This document shows, piece by piece, positions 25,174 to 33,841 of a stretch of DNA of 64,000 nucleotides. The notes below the pieces were generated by a model. The model did not search any database. It was not told the origin of the DNA and saw nothing but the letters and a program-made list of their open reading frames with translations. Location of the stretch: the NCBI RefSeq assembly GCF_004365355.1, contig NZ_SODP01000002.1, positions 1,545,838 to 1,609,837 on the forward strand, written 5' to 3'. Both the position numbers and the translations under genes were made by a program. Position 1 is the first letter of the stretch. Each line of letters opens with the position of its first letter. The DNA is from Kribbella pratensis (GTDB lineage: Bacteria > Actinomycetota > Actinomycetes > Propionibacteriales > Kribbellaceae).

Positions 25174-27464
25174 CAGCGCGCCTCGACGTGCAGAGTGCCG
25201 GCATGGGGTCGGACGGCCAGCGCGTGCGTCCCGTGCGTGCCATATGTGATTGCCAATGGCAACCGGCTGCACAGGAAGGGCTCGCACTGTACGGCGTGCG
25301 CCGCACCGTCGGGGGAGGTCGCGAACAGGATCCAGTCGGCCAACGCGGCCAGCGGGTCGACTGACACCTTCACCGCCGTCACCGGGATCAGCGCGTCGAC
25401 GTCGACCGCAGCCGACCACCCGTCGGCGGACACGGTACGACGGCACTCGACGTCCAGGTGATCGTCGGAGTCGGCCAGGTACCGCCGCCAGCTGAAGGTG
25501 ACGTCGCGGCCCTCGGAACCGCGCACGACCAACTGGTTGCCCTCAGCCACAGCATGGGCCGCGGTCGTCCGGATCGGCGACTCGTGCAGGTTCACGTACC
25601 CGCCGGTCGACCGGGTCAGCGTGACGACCCGATCGTCGACGACGCGCGAGACGGCCGAGTCGCCGGCGGTCCACAGCAGCACGCGCTGCTGCCCATCCGG
25701 ACCGTGGACCCGGAACGACCGGGTCGTCCGCTGGCCGAAGGGATCGTCGTGGTTCGCCGCCGCGAGGATGTCGCGGATCGGCAGCCGGGCGGTGAAGTCA
25801 CGCCCGTCGACCTGCAGCGGAATCTCTTCCTCACCGCCGACGACCGGCCGGCTGAGGTGCAACTCCGGCTCGTCGAACGACGCCCGCCCGTGCAGCACGA
25901 ACTCGTCGTCGGTCTGCTCGACCGCGGTCAACCGGCACGGGTCCGTCAACCGTCGCAGCGAGAACCAGCCGTACTTGCCCGGCCCGGGCTGGATCCAGTT
26001 GGTCTCGTCGATCCACGCACCCGGCGCCCATCCGGGGCTGCCCGGTCCTTGGCCGCCGAGCATGCCCTTCCGGTCCCGCCGGCCGGATCGCATCCGCACC
26101 TCGAAGTGCGCGGGCGCCCCTGTGCAACGAGCGAGCAGTTCAGGATCCAGCAGTACTTCGAATCCCACGAGCGACTTGTCGCCGTGCAGGTCCAGCGCGG
26201 CGTACCGGCGTACCTCGAGGGGATGTGACGCGTCGTCGACGACCAGCGCGATCTGCAGCTTCGACGAGCGATCGGTCTCCAGGTGGCGGATCTCGGCGGT
26301 GCCCTTGACCGACAACTTGCCATCGACCCAGACGACCTCACGCACGCTTGTCGCGAGCGTCAGGTCCTGCTCACGCAGCCCGTACAGCCGCCGCGGTACG
26401 ACAGTCTCGCCCTGCCCCGGGTAGTTGTAGTCGAGCTGCCGCGAACGCTTGCCGCGCGGAACCGCCCGAGCGCCGCCGCGAAGCCCGCCGGAGTTGCGGA
26501 AGACCGCGAGCCGACGAAGCAGGTCGACATCACCTGCGCGAAGAGCAGCATGCTGGATCCGGTCGTAGCGATGAGTGGCAGCCAGTACGTCGGTGTCGAT
26601 CCGGTCGAGCAGCTCGCGCGACAGGTCGACGAGGTGCTGCTCTTCCTCGACCGGGACGGTGCCGAACGCGGACATCAGCGTCAGCACGTCGATCTGCGCC
26701 AGGTGGGCATGCGTACGCCGGCGGACCACCGGTGGGGCGTCCTCGACCAGGTCGAGGACCATGCCGGCCGACGTGACCCGGTCCCGGATGTTGCCGAGCT
26801 GGAACTTCTGCTGGGTGATCGACTCGCCGGACTCCCGCTCGCGCCAGTAGTAGACGGCCTGCGTGATGGTGTCGACGGTGACTGCGTCCAGGTGCGCCTT
26901 GAGCGCGACCGGGTAGTCCTCGTACCGGATCGGCGGAAAGGTGTAGCCGTACTCGGTCCAGAACGACCGGCGGTAGACCTTGTTCCAGAGCATCCGGTCC
27001 AGGACCAGGTCGGGGAACTCCGTCACGTGCGTGGCGTGCCGGACCCGGGCGAACGGCTGCTTGTGCAGCCACGACGGCCGGACGCCGAAGCTGTTGTTGA
27101 ACCGCCGCGCGTTGCCGCCGGCGAAGTCCGAACCGGTTCGGTCCAAGGTCCGGACCAGGGCCGCGAACCCGTACCGCGAGACCAGGTCGTCGCCGTCGAC
27201 GAACGCGAGGTACTCGCCGGTCGCCTCGCTGATCCCTCGGTCGCGGGCAGGGCCGGGACCGGCGTTGACCTGCTGGATCAGCCGGAACCTCGGGTCCCGG
27301 TCGCAGAACTCCTTGGCGACGACGGCGCTGTCGTCGGGCGAACCGTCGTCGACGAGGATCGCCTCGAAGTCGGTCCAGGCCTGCCGGGCAATCGATTCCA
27401 GGCAGTCTCCGAGGTACTCACCGACGCCGTAGAAGGGCACCACCACGCTCAGCCGCGGCGTCAC
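25173..27464 (-). CDS. Large GT2-family glycosyltransferase (763 aa)
   Basis: The GT-A domain (about 1-240) shows LSVVVPFYGVGEYLGDCLES, ILVDDGSPDDS and FVDGDD. The long C-terminal region (about 340-763) is beta-rich and strongly similar to that of the 715-aa paralogue (for example WVDGKLSVKGTAEIRHLE). It differs by an insertion of about 30 residues near 320-355 (GGLRGGARAVPRGKRSRQ). The GTG at 27464 follows a gggagg RBS. It is the first glycosyltransferase of the four-gene operon, followed by the HGW protein with a 1-nt overlap. It probably adds repeat-unit sugars to a wall polymer; donor and acceptor are unknown. Confidence 0.88.
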   Translation of the reverse strand: MTPRLSVVVPFYGVGEYLGDCLESIARQAWTDFEAILVDDGSPDDSAVVAKEFCDRDPRFRLIQQVNAGPGPARDRGISEATGEYLAFVDGDDLVSRYGFAALVRTLDRTGSDFAGGNARRFNNSFGVRPSWLHKQPFARVRHATHVTEFPDLVLDRMLWNKVYRRSFWTEYGYTFPPIRYEDYPVALKAHLDAVTVDTITQAVYYWRERESGESITQQKFQLGNIRDRVTSAGMVLDLVEDAPPVVRRRTHAHLAQIDVLTLMSAFGTVPVEEEQHLVDLSRELLDRIDTDVLAATHRYDRIQHAALRAGDVDLLRRLAVFRNSGGLRGGARAVPRGKRSRQLDYNYPGQGETVVPRRLYGLREQDLTLATSVREVVWVDGKLSVKGTAEIRHLETDRSSKLQIALVVDDASHPLEVRRYAALDLHGDKSLVGFEVLLDPELLARCTGAPAHFEVRMRSGRRDRKGMLGGQGPGSPGWAPGAWIDETNWIQPGPGKYGWFSLRRLTDPCRLTAVEQTDDEFVLHGRASFDEPELHLSRPVVGGEEEIPLQVDGRDFTARLPIRDILAAANHDDPFGQRTTRSFRVHGPDGQQRVLLWTAGDSAVSRVVDDRVVTLTRSTGGYVNLHESPIRTTAAHAVAEGNQLVVRGSEGRDVTFSWRRYLADSDDHLDVECRRTVSADGWSAAVDVDALIPVTAVKVSVDPLAALADWILFATSPDGAAHAVQCEPFLCSRLPLAITYGTHGTHALAVRPHAGTLHVEAR

Positions 27465-27509
27465 TCCGGTGTTTCCTCCCTCGACAGCGGTACGCGGGCC
27501 CCAGGGGGA

Positions 27510-28262
27510 CTACGTAGCGGCAACGAGGTGAACGGTCAGGAGGTTATGCACCGGTTCGAACCCGTAACGTGCCCAGATCCGCTGGATGCCGGTCTGGTGG
27601 CCCTGCGTCGAGACGACCAGCCGCCGGGAGGTGCACGCATCCTCGATCGCAGCGAGCAGGTGGCCGTAGCGTCCGCGGCCCTGCTCGGCCGGTACGACGC
27701 CGGCCAGCTGGATCTCGGTCCAGGAGCGCTGCTGGTCGATCGCCGCCAGCGCGAGCACCCGGCGGTCGGGCCCCCGCAGTACGACGGCGCCTGCCTCGGC
27801 GATGCGCCGCCGGGCCCAGTCCTGCCGACCCGCCAGCGCGAGGGTCCGGTCGAAGAGCGGGTTCGAGCAGTAGTGGTTGCCGGAGTCGCCGAAGACGTCC
27901 GCGACCAGGTCGTCGACCAGATCGTCGTCGGCGGTGGGCTCGAGCCGCGTGCTGAAGCCGGCCAGCGGCGCGGGGCGCCGGCCCTTGCCGGTCGGCAGCG
28001 ACCAGTAGACGACAGTGTCGGCGAGGAGCGCCTGCCGCGGTCCGTTGGCCAGCGCGGCGAACCAGGTGGTCTCGCGGGCCGGGTAGCGCAGCACGATCAC
28101 GTCCGCGGTCGACCGCTCGACCGCACCCAGCACCTCGGCGAGCGGCGTACCGGCGGAGGCGGAGACCGACATCCGGTCGATCGAGACCCCGAACCGCTTG
28201 GCCGCGTCAACGGACGGCCGGACGGTCAGTTCACCGGCCTCGAGCGCGTCGTACCAACTCAT
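27510..28262 (-). CDS. GNAT-family N-acetyltransferase
   Basis: This is a 250-residue protein whose C-terminal GNAT domain (about 100-250) contains the acetyl-CoA loop VVPAEQGRGRYGHLL and a terminal IWARYGFEPVHNLLTVHL. The overall arrangement resembles WecD/RffC-type sugar-nucleotide acetyltransferases. Its position 45 nt upstream of the GT2 operon and its divergence from the second giant membrane protein suggest that it acylates an amino sugar of the polymer. It is a less likely PseH than the protein at 16494, which is coupled to pseI. A -10-like TAAGCT lies 9 nt upstream of the ATG. Confidence 0.75.
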   Translation of the reverse strand: MSWYDALEAGELTVRPSVDAAKRFGVSIDRMSVSASAGTPLAEVLGAVERSTADVIVLRYPARETTWFAALANGPRQALLADTVVYWSLPTGKGRRPAPLAGFSTRLEPTADDDLVDDLVADVFGDSGNHYCSNPLFDRTLALAGRQDWARRRIAEAGAVVLRGPDRRVLALAAIDQQRSWTEIQLAGVVPAEQGRGRYGHLLAAIEDACTSRRLVVSTQGHQTGIQRIWARYGFEPVHNLLTVHLVAAT

Positions 28263-28345
28263 AGGGCGTCGAGCTTAAGGCATCACGGTGACCTCGAGGT
28301 GACCACCCGTGAGTCGCCGGGCACGCTCTGCGGCGAATTTCACAT

Positions 28346-28351
28346 TAGTGT
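28346..28351 (+). promoter_or_regulatory. -10 box, leaderless promoter
   Basis: TAGTGT is followed by 6 nt and the ATG at 28358. This is the same arrangement as for the paralogous membrane protein at 12394. Confidence 0.55.
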
Positions 28352-28357
28352 TACGGC

Positions 28358-30586
28358 ATGCGCGCGAGAGCGAGGCGGCGGGGGCCGCGTACTGCGGGGC
28401 CTTCCCTTTCCGGTCTGGTCGCCGGGCTGGCCGTCGTGGTGCTGGCGCTCGTCCTGCTCGCGCTGCACGCGACGTTCTTCGAGCTCGTCCGGTTCGTGCT
28501 GTTCACCGGGGTCGTGGTCATGCTCCCCGGGTTCGCGCTGTGGAGGCTGATCGGCGGGTACGCGCGAAACCTGGTCGAGGACCTGTCCGCGGGGTTCGCC
28601 GTCGGGACAGCCGGGCAGGTGCTGGTCTACCTGGCCAGTGCGTCGATCGGTCTGCAGGCGTGGTCGTGGGTCTGGGCTCCGGTCGTGCTGGTGGTCGCGT
28701 TCGTCGACAGTGACGCCCGGGCGCGGGTCTGGCGGCGGGTCGAGCAGCCGCTGCGGCCGCTGCAAGCGTGGCTGCTCGCGGCGTCGACCGCGGTGGTGCT
28801 GCTGATCGTCTATCGGCGCGGTCCGGGGCAGTTCCTCCCGGCGTACACCGATCCGCTGCGCGCGTACCCGGATCTGGCCTTTCAGCAGGCGCTGGCCGCG
28901 AGCGCGAAGTACGACGTACCGATCTCGACGCTGTGGCTCGGCGGGGAGCCGATGAAATACCACACGTTCTTCCACCAGGCGACGGCTGCGACGCAGTGGG
29001 GTACGCGGATCGATCTGACCGATCTGATCCATTCGCTGAGCTGGCTGCCACTCTTCCTCGCGGGGTGTGGTCTGGTGTTCGCGCTGACCACTCGGCTCGC
29101 TCCGACGTCGGAGTCGGGCGCGACCTGGGCCGGGCCGCTCGCTGTGTTCGTCGCCGGCCTCGGTGGGGCCATGCAGCCGTTCGCCAGTGCTGGACTGGGC
29201 GGGGTGTCCACTGCGGTCGCGGCGTACCTGAGTCCGACGCAGAACCTCGGAGTACTGATCGCACTGGCCGTGTGCGTCGTGACGGTGGACCTGTTGCGGT
29301 CCGACGGCAAGCCGCGCAGCCGGTGGGTGTTGCTGGTGCTGCTCGCGCTGGTCGCGGCCGGGGCGAAGTCGACGATCCTGCCGCTAGTGGGAGTCGGCTT
29401 CGCGTTCGCGTTCCTGCAGTTGGGGCTGGCGCGGCGGAGTACTCGACCTGCGTTCTTCGGTGGGTTGCTGTCGCTCGCGGTGTTCGTGGCCGCGTTGATC
29501 ACGATCTTCGGCGGGAGCACCTGGGGTACGGAGATCAAGCCGTTCGAGACGTTCGTCCAGCTGGCGCCGTACTCGCTGCTGATGCCGAATCCGCATGCGC
29601 AGTTGTTGTCTGGGGCAACGACTTTGCTGAGTTGGGCGCTGGCGGCCTCCGGATTGTTCTTCCTCGGGCGGAGGTGGCGGGACACCGGGGCGGTTTTCCT
29701 GGCCGGCTTCGTGGTCGCCGGGTTGCTGGGCACGCTGCTGACGACACAGTCCGGTGTCAGTCAGCTCTACTTCCTCCGTACGGCGTTCCCCGTGGTCGCC
29801 GTACTCGCATCTGCAGGGCTGGCCAACCTGGTCGGGCGGCTCGGCGATCGACGAGCCGTCGTGCTCGTCGGGGCAGCCGGACTGCTCGGTCTGGTCGCGC
29901 TGGCGATCGCTCGATGGCAGTCCGCTGATCTGCCCGGCATCAAGGGGCCGTGGCTGTGGACGCTGGCGGCCGTCCTGGCGGTTGCTGTGCTGGTGGCCGT
30001 CGTGTGGAAGCTGGCGCGGAGACCGGGCAACTTCTTCGTGGCGTTGCTCGGTGCCGCGGTGGCAGCGTGCATGATCGGTGCAGCGCTGGTGCCTCTGCAG
30101 GCGCTCGTTTCGGACAAGGCGTCGAATCTGGTCTTCGCTCATCCGTTCCGCGGCGGTGCGACGGCCGCTGAAGCAGGCGCTGCCCGGTGGCTCCAGCGAA
30201 ACAGCACACCGGGCGATCTGGTCGCGACCAACGCGCACTGCATCATCCAGCGCGACGGCATCTGCGACAGTCGCCACTTCTGGCTCGCTGCGTTGTCGGA
30301 GCGCCCAGTGCTCATCGAAGGCTGGTCGTACTCCAACCAGGCGAACCGGATCGCCCTCACCACCGGTGGCAACCCGAGCCTCATCCCGTACTGGGACAGC
30401 AGTGAGCTGGCGGCCAACGACATCGTCTTCAAGTCACCCACCCCGGCGTCGATCGAGCGACTGCGCCAGGCCGGAGTGCGCTGGCTGTACGCCGACAACC
30501 GCGCCGGCGGAGTGTCGCCCGCGCTCCGCAACTACGTCCGCCTGCGCCACGCGACTCTGGACGCAACGATCTACGAGCTCAAGTGA
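28358..30586 (+). CDS. Giant polytopic membrane protein (paralogue of 12394-14820)
   Basis: This 742-residue protein has a basic N-terminus (RARARRRGPR), about 13-15 hydrophobic segments to about residue 590, and a C-terminal soluble domain with ARWLQRNSTPGDLVATNAHC, RPVLIEGWSYSNQ and ending FKSPTPASIERLRQAGVRWLYAD. It lacks the Pro/Thr/Ser tail of its paralogue. The loop after the second or third membrane segment holds Asp/His-rich sequence (YTDPLRAYPDLAF, MKYHTFFHQATA), a possible catalytic site if it is a GT-C enzyme. It overlaps the convergent pseG by 8 nt. A role in lipid-linked glycan transfer or polymerisation is inferred from context. Confidence 0.75.
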   Translation: MRARARRRGPRTAGPSLSGLVAGLAVVVLALVLLALHATFFELVRFVLFTGVVVMLPGFALWRLIGGYARNLVEDLSAGFAVGTAGQVLVYLASASIGLQAWSWVWAPVVLVVAFVDSDARARVWRRVEQPLRPLQAWLLAASTAVVLLIVYRRGPGQFLPAYTDPLRAYPDLAFQQALAASAKYDVPISTLWLGGEPMKYHTFFHQATAATQWGTRIDLTDLIHSLSWLPLFLAGCGLVFALTTRLAPTSESGATWAGPLAVFVAGLGGAMQPFASAGLGGVSTAVAAYLSPTQNLGVLIALAVCVVTVDLLRSDGKPRSRWVLLVLLALVAAGAKSTILPLVGVGFAFAFLQLGLARRSTRPAFFGGLLSLAVFVAALITIFGGSTWGTEIKPFETFVQLAPYSLLMPNPHAQLLSGATTLLSWALAASGLFFLGRRWRDTGAVFLAGFVVAGLLGTLLTTQSGVSQLYFLRTAFPVVAVLASAGLANLVGRLGDRRAVVLVGAAGLLGLVALAIARWQSADLPGIKGPWLWTLAAVLAVAVLVAVVWKLARRPGNFFVALLGAAVAACMIGAALVPLQALVSDKASNLVFAHPFRGGATAAEAGAARWLQRNSTPGDLVATNAHCIIQRDGICDSRHFWLAALSERPVLIEGWSYSNQANRIALTTGGNPSLIPYWDSSELAANDIVFKSPTPASIERLRQAGVRWLYADNRAGGVSPALRNYVRLRHATLDATIYELK

Positions 30587-31595
30587 GTCGCAGGAGGGCG
30601 TCGGCGACCCGCTCTCGCCCTCGACCGTCGACCAGCGCCCACCCGGCGCTCGCCAACCGGCCACGCTCTGCCGGATCAGTCAGCAACCGCTTGAGAGTTG
30701 TGACCGCGGACGACGCGTCTGTCTCCAGTGCGCTCAAGAGACCCAGTCCAGCCGCCGCACCAGTGCCGACAGCCCGCTCGTAGCCCATCACCTGGTTGTC
30801 GACCACACAGACAAGCCCGGTCGTTGCACCGAGGCACAGCAGCTCCCAGGTCGACGTACCCGACGCACTGATGGTCAGATCGGCCTCGCGAACCCGCGCG
30901 GCCAGCTGATTGGTCGGGCCGATGGTCTGGAGCCGCTGATGCGGCTGCAGCTCGACCGCAGCGATCCGTGCGGCCAGCTCGGGACTGGGCGCGACCACGG
31001 TAGCCTCGAACGGCAGACCGGTCGCCGCGAGCGCGCGGGCGACGTACGGGCCGGCGCCGAAGGCATCTGTGCCACCGAAGAACGCGAACACCTTCGGTAC
31101 TGCGGTCTCCCGGGCTGTCGGCGGCTCCGCGGGACGGTGGTCGAGAACCTCGTCGCGGATCATCACGTATGGCAGACCGGCCAGCCGGACCGAGTCCCTT
31201 GGCAGCGTGGGGTGGTCGTGCTCGGCGGCGAGGTTCTGGTCGACCAGTACGTCGGCCTCGGCGCCACGGAAGTCGCCGTCGACGATCGCCAACGTCGGAA
31301 GCGCCCGGACCGCCGCGTAGACGGACGCGTCCAGGTCGTAGGAGTCGAAGACGACCGCGTCGAGCCCCAGCCGTCCGAAGAGCTCGACGTGCTCGGCAGG
31401 CGTCCAAACCGCGGGATGTACGTCGATACCGCGCGCCGCGATCTGGTCCGCGGCCCATGGCACGGTGTGCGCGTCGCAGACGAAGAGCAGTTCGACGTCG
31501 CGCCGGCGTACCTCCTCGGCGAGCGCCAGGCAGCGCATCACGTGGCCGATGCCCCGGTCCGGCCCCACATCACATCGCACTCCGACGCGTTTCAC
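30579..31595 (-). CDS. pseG: UDP-2,4-diacetamido-2,4,6-trideoxy-beta-L-altropyranose hydrolase
   Basis: The 338-residue GT-B-fold hydrolase removes UDP from the nucleotide sugar before PseI acts. It shows the diagnostic N-terminus VRCDVGPDRGIGHVMRCLALAEE (the His in GHVMRC is the catalytic-base position), the FAFFGGTDAFGAG loop, and DLTISASGTSTWELLCLG for nucleotide binding. The GTG at 31595 is chosen because family similarity starts there; longer in-frame extensions run into the divergent pseB promoter. It is divergent from the pseBC operon and completes the pathway with pseH and pseI some 13 kb away. Confidence 0.9.
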   Translation of the reverse strand: MKRVGVRCDVGPDRGIGHVMRCLALAEEVRRRDVELLFVCDAHTVPWAADQIAARGIDVHPAVWTPAEHVELFGRLGLDAVVFDSYDLDASVYAAVRALPTLAIVDGDFRGAEADVLVDQNLAAEHDHPTLPRDSVRLAGLPYVMIRDEVLDHRPAEPPTARETAVPKVFAFFGGTDAFGAGPYVARALAATGLPFEATVVAPSPELAARIAAVELQPHQRLQTIGPTNQLAARVREADLTISASGTSTWELLCLGATTGLVCVVDNQVMGYERAVGTGAAAGLGLLSALETDASSAVTTLKRLLTDPAERGRLASAGWALVDGRGRERVADALLRLT

Positions 31596-31638
31596 GGCGG
31601 CCAGCGTACGTTTGATCACCCCGGGCTGAGACAGTGGA

Positions 31639-31669
31639 TTGAAGGACTGGTTCACGGGGCAGCTATTGT
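31639..31669 (+). promoter_or_regulatory. Predicted promoter of the pseB operon
   Basis: TTGAAG (31639-31644), 19 nt, TATTGT (31664-31669). Transcription would start near 31676, giving a leader of about 54 nt before the pseB GTG. Unlike many genes here this one is leadered. Confidence 0.4.
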
Positions 31670-31729
31670 TTCGAGGTCCGTACCGCGTGTGTGCGGTTCG
31701 GAACTGTCCGTCAGAAGGGTCCCGCTCGC

Positions 31730-32713
31730 GTGTCAATCCTTACCGGCTCAGACATCCTGGTCACGGGCGGCACCGGGTCGTTCGGCCGGAGCTTCGTACG
31801 GCACGTGCTGGACCAGCTGAACCCGCGCCGCATCATCGTCTTCAGCCGCGACGAGCTGAAGCAGTGGGAGGTCCGCCAGCTGTTCGGCGACGACCCGCGG
31901 CTGCGGTTCTTCCTCGGCGACGTCCGCGACCGCTCCCGGTTGCTGCGGGCGATGCACCGGGTCGACTACGTCGTCCACGCCGCGGCGCTGAAGCAGGTGG
32001 ACAGCGGTGAGTACAACCCCTGGGAGTTCGTCCAGACCAACGTGATCGGCTCGCAGAACGTCATCGAGGCGGCGATCGACTGCGGTGTGAAGCGGGTCGT
32101 GGCGCTGTCCACGGACAAGGCGTCGAGCCCGATCAACCTGTACGGCGCGACCAAGCTGACCGCGGACAAGCTGTTCATCAACGGCAACCACTACGCGGCG
32201 GCGTACGACACCCGCTTCAGCGTCGTGCGGTACGGCAACGTGATGGGCAGCCGGGGCTCGATCATCCCGAAGTTCCGCGCGCTGCACGCGGCCGGCCAGT
32301 CGCTGCCGATCACCGACCTGCGCTGCACCCGGTTCCTGATCACGCTGCCGGAGGCGGTCGAGTTCGTCGTCGACTCGTTCGACCTGATGACCGGCGGCGA
32401 GTTGTACGTGCCGCGGATCCCGTCGATGAAGGTGACCGACCTGGCGGAGGCGATCGCGCCCGGCGCGAGCATGCACGACGTCGGGCTGCGCCCCGGCGAG
32501 AAGCTGCACGAGGAGATGATCAGCCCGGAGGAAGGCCGCCGCGCGCTGTCCCTCGGCAACCGCTTCGTGCTGCAGCCGGACCTGGCCACCTGGGGCTACC
32601 AGCCGCCCGCCGACGGCCGGCCTGTCGCGGGCGACTTCCACTACGCGTCGGACACCAACGACCAGTGGTACTCGATCGAGGAGATCCGCAAGATCCTCGA
32701 GAGCGACGTCTGA
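31730..32713 (+). CDS. pseB: UDP-N-acetylglucosamine 4,6-dehydratase (inverting)
   Basis: The 327-residue extended SDR catalyses the first step of CMP-pseudaminic acid synthesis, C4 oxidation, C5 inversion and dehydration of UDP-GlcNAc. It has the NAD-binding TGGTGSFG motif near the N-terminus and STDKASSPINLYGATK with Asp129, Lys130 and Tyr138-x3-Lys142, matching the D-K-Y-K pattern of PseB/FlaA1. GNVMGSRGSIIPKF and LRPGEKLHEEMIS are also typical. The GTG at 31730 follows a gaaggg RBS. It is the first gene of an operon with pseC, the methyltransferase-like gene, the HGW gene and pseF. Confidence 0.95.
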   Translation: MSILTGSDILVTGGTGSFGRSFVRHVLDQLNPRRIIVFSRDELKQWEVRQLFGDDPRLRFFLGDVRDRSRLLRAMHRVDYVVHAAALKQVDSGEYNPWEFVQTNVIGSQNVIEAAIDCGVKRVVALSTDKASSPINLYGATKLTADKLFINGNHYAAAYDTRFSVVRYGNVMGSRGSIIPKFRALHAAGQSLPITDLRCTRFLITLPEAVEFVVDSFDLMTGGELYVPRIPSMKVTDLAEAIAPGASMHDVGLRPGEKLHEEMISPEEGRRALSLGNRFVLQPDLATWGYQPPADGRPVAGDFHYASDTNDQWYSIEEIRKILESDV

Positions 32714-32715
32714 CC

Positions 32716-33840
32716 GTGCTGCCGTACGGACGCCAGTCGATCTCTGAGGAGGACATCGCGGCGGTCACCGCCGTACTGCGGGGTGACTGGCTCACGACCG
32801 GGCCGGCAGTCACCGCCTTCGAGCAGGCCGTGTCGGAGCTCTCCGGAGGACATCGAGCAGTCAGCTGTACGTCGGGCACCGCAGCGCTGCACATCGCGTA
32901 CGCCGCCCTCGGCGTCGGACCGGGCGACGAGGTCATCACGACCCCCATGACCTTCGTAGCCACCGCGTCCTGCGCGGCCATCCTCGGCGCAAAGGTGACC
33001 TTCGCCGACGTGGACTACGACACGGGCCTGATCGACCCCGCCGCTGTGGAAGCTGTTCTCACCGAGCAGTCGAGGGTCATCGCCGCGGTCGACTATGCCG
33101 GCCAAGCCGCCGACTACACCGCGCTACAACCGCTGGCGGACCGGGTCGGCGCACAGACGCTGGCCGACGCCGCCCACTCCGTCGGCGGATCTGCTGACGG
33201 AGTCCCCGTCGGTGACCTGGCCGATGTCACCACCATGTCGTTCTTCCCGACGAAGAACCTCACGACGGGCGAAGGCGGCGCGGTCATCTGCAAGGACCCG
33301 GCCATCGCCCAGCGCGCCCACGAGTTCCACTTCATCGGCCTCGTCCGCGACCCTTCGCGCTTCGAACTCACCGACGAGGGCCCGTGGCACCAAGAGGTCC
33401 ACGAGTACGGCGTGAACTACCGCCTCACGGATCTCGGCGCGGCGCTCGGCCTCTCGCAGCTCACCCGGCTCGCGGAATTCAAACGCCGTCGTACAGAGAT
33501 CACCGCGCGCTACAACGACGCATTCGCGGGCGTGGACGGTCTGCGTACGCCGGTGCAGCGCGACGGCGTCGACCCGATGTGGCACCTGTACCCGATCCGC
33601 GTCCTCGGCGGGCGTCGGCGCGAGGTGTTCGAGCAGATGCGCGCGGCGGGAATCGGCGTCCAGGTCAACTACATTCCCGTGTACTGGCATCCGGTATTCG
33701 CGCGGCAGGGCTACCAGCGCGGCTTGTGCCCGAATGCTGAGCGGTACTACGCCGAGGAACTGTCCCTCCCTCTCTTCCCGGCCCTCACCGACGGTGACGT
33801 GGACCGGGTGATCGAGACCTTGCTCAGACTGGTTGGCTAA
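32716..33840 (+). CDS. pseC: UDP-4-amino-4,6-dideoxy-N-acetyl-beta-L-altrosamine transaminase
   Basis: The 374-residue DegT/DnrJ/EryC1-family PLP aminotransferase makes the 4-amino sugar from the PseB product. Visible features are CTSGTAALHIAYAALGVGPGDEVITTP, LADAAHSVGG, and TTMSFFPTKNLTTGEGG with PLP-binding Lys180. The C-terminal GVQVNYIPVYWHPVF with a following QRGLCPNAE segment is PseC-like. The GTG at 32716 is 2 nt after the pseB stop, indicating translational coupling; an apparent upstream extension lies inside pseB. Confidence 0.95.
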   Translation: MLPYGRQSISEEDIAAVTAVLRGDWLTTGPAVTAFEQAVSELSGGHRAVSCTSGTAALHIAYAALGVGPGDEVITTPMTFVATASCAAILGAKVTFADVDYDTGLIDPAAVEAVLTEQSRVIAAVDYAGQAADYTALQPLADRVGAQTLADAAHSVGGSADGVPVGDLADVTTMSFFPTKNLTTGEGGAVICKDPAIAQRAHEFHFIGLVRDPSRFELTDEGPWHQEVHEYGVNYRLTDLGAALGLSQLTRLAEFKRRRTEITARYNDAFAGVDGLRTPVQRDGVDPMWHLYPIRVLGGRRREVFEQMRAAGIGVQVNYIPVYWHPVFARQGYQRGLCPNAERYYAEELSLPLFPALTDGDVDRVIETLLRLVG

Positions 33841-33841
33841 C

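Noticed and set aside
27510..28262. PseH assignment for the second GNAT protein
   Set aside because: The GNAT at 16494 overlaps pseI and fits PseH length better. This one is longer, with an extra N-terminal region, so a different acceptor is more likely.
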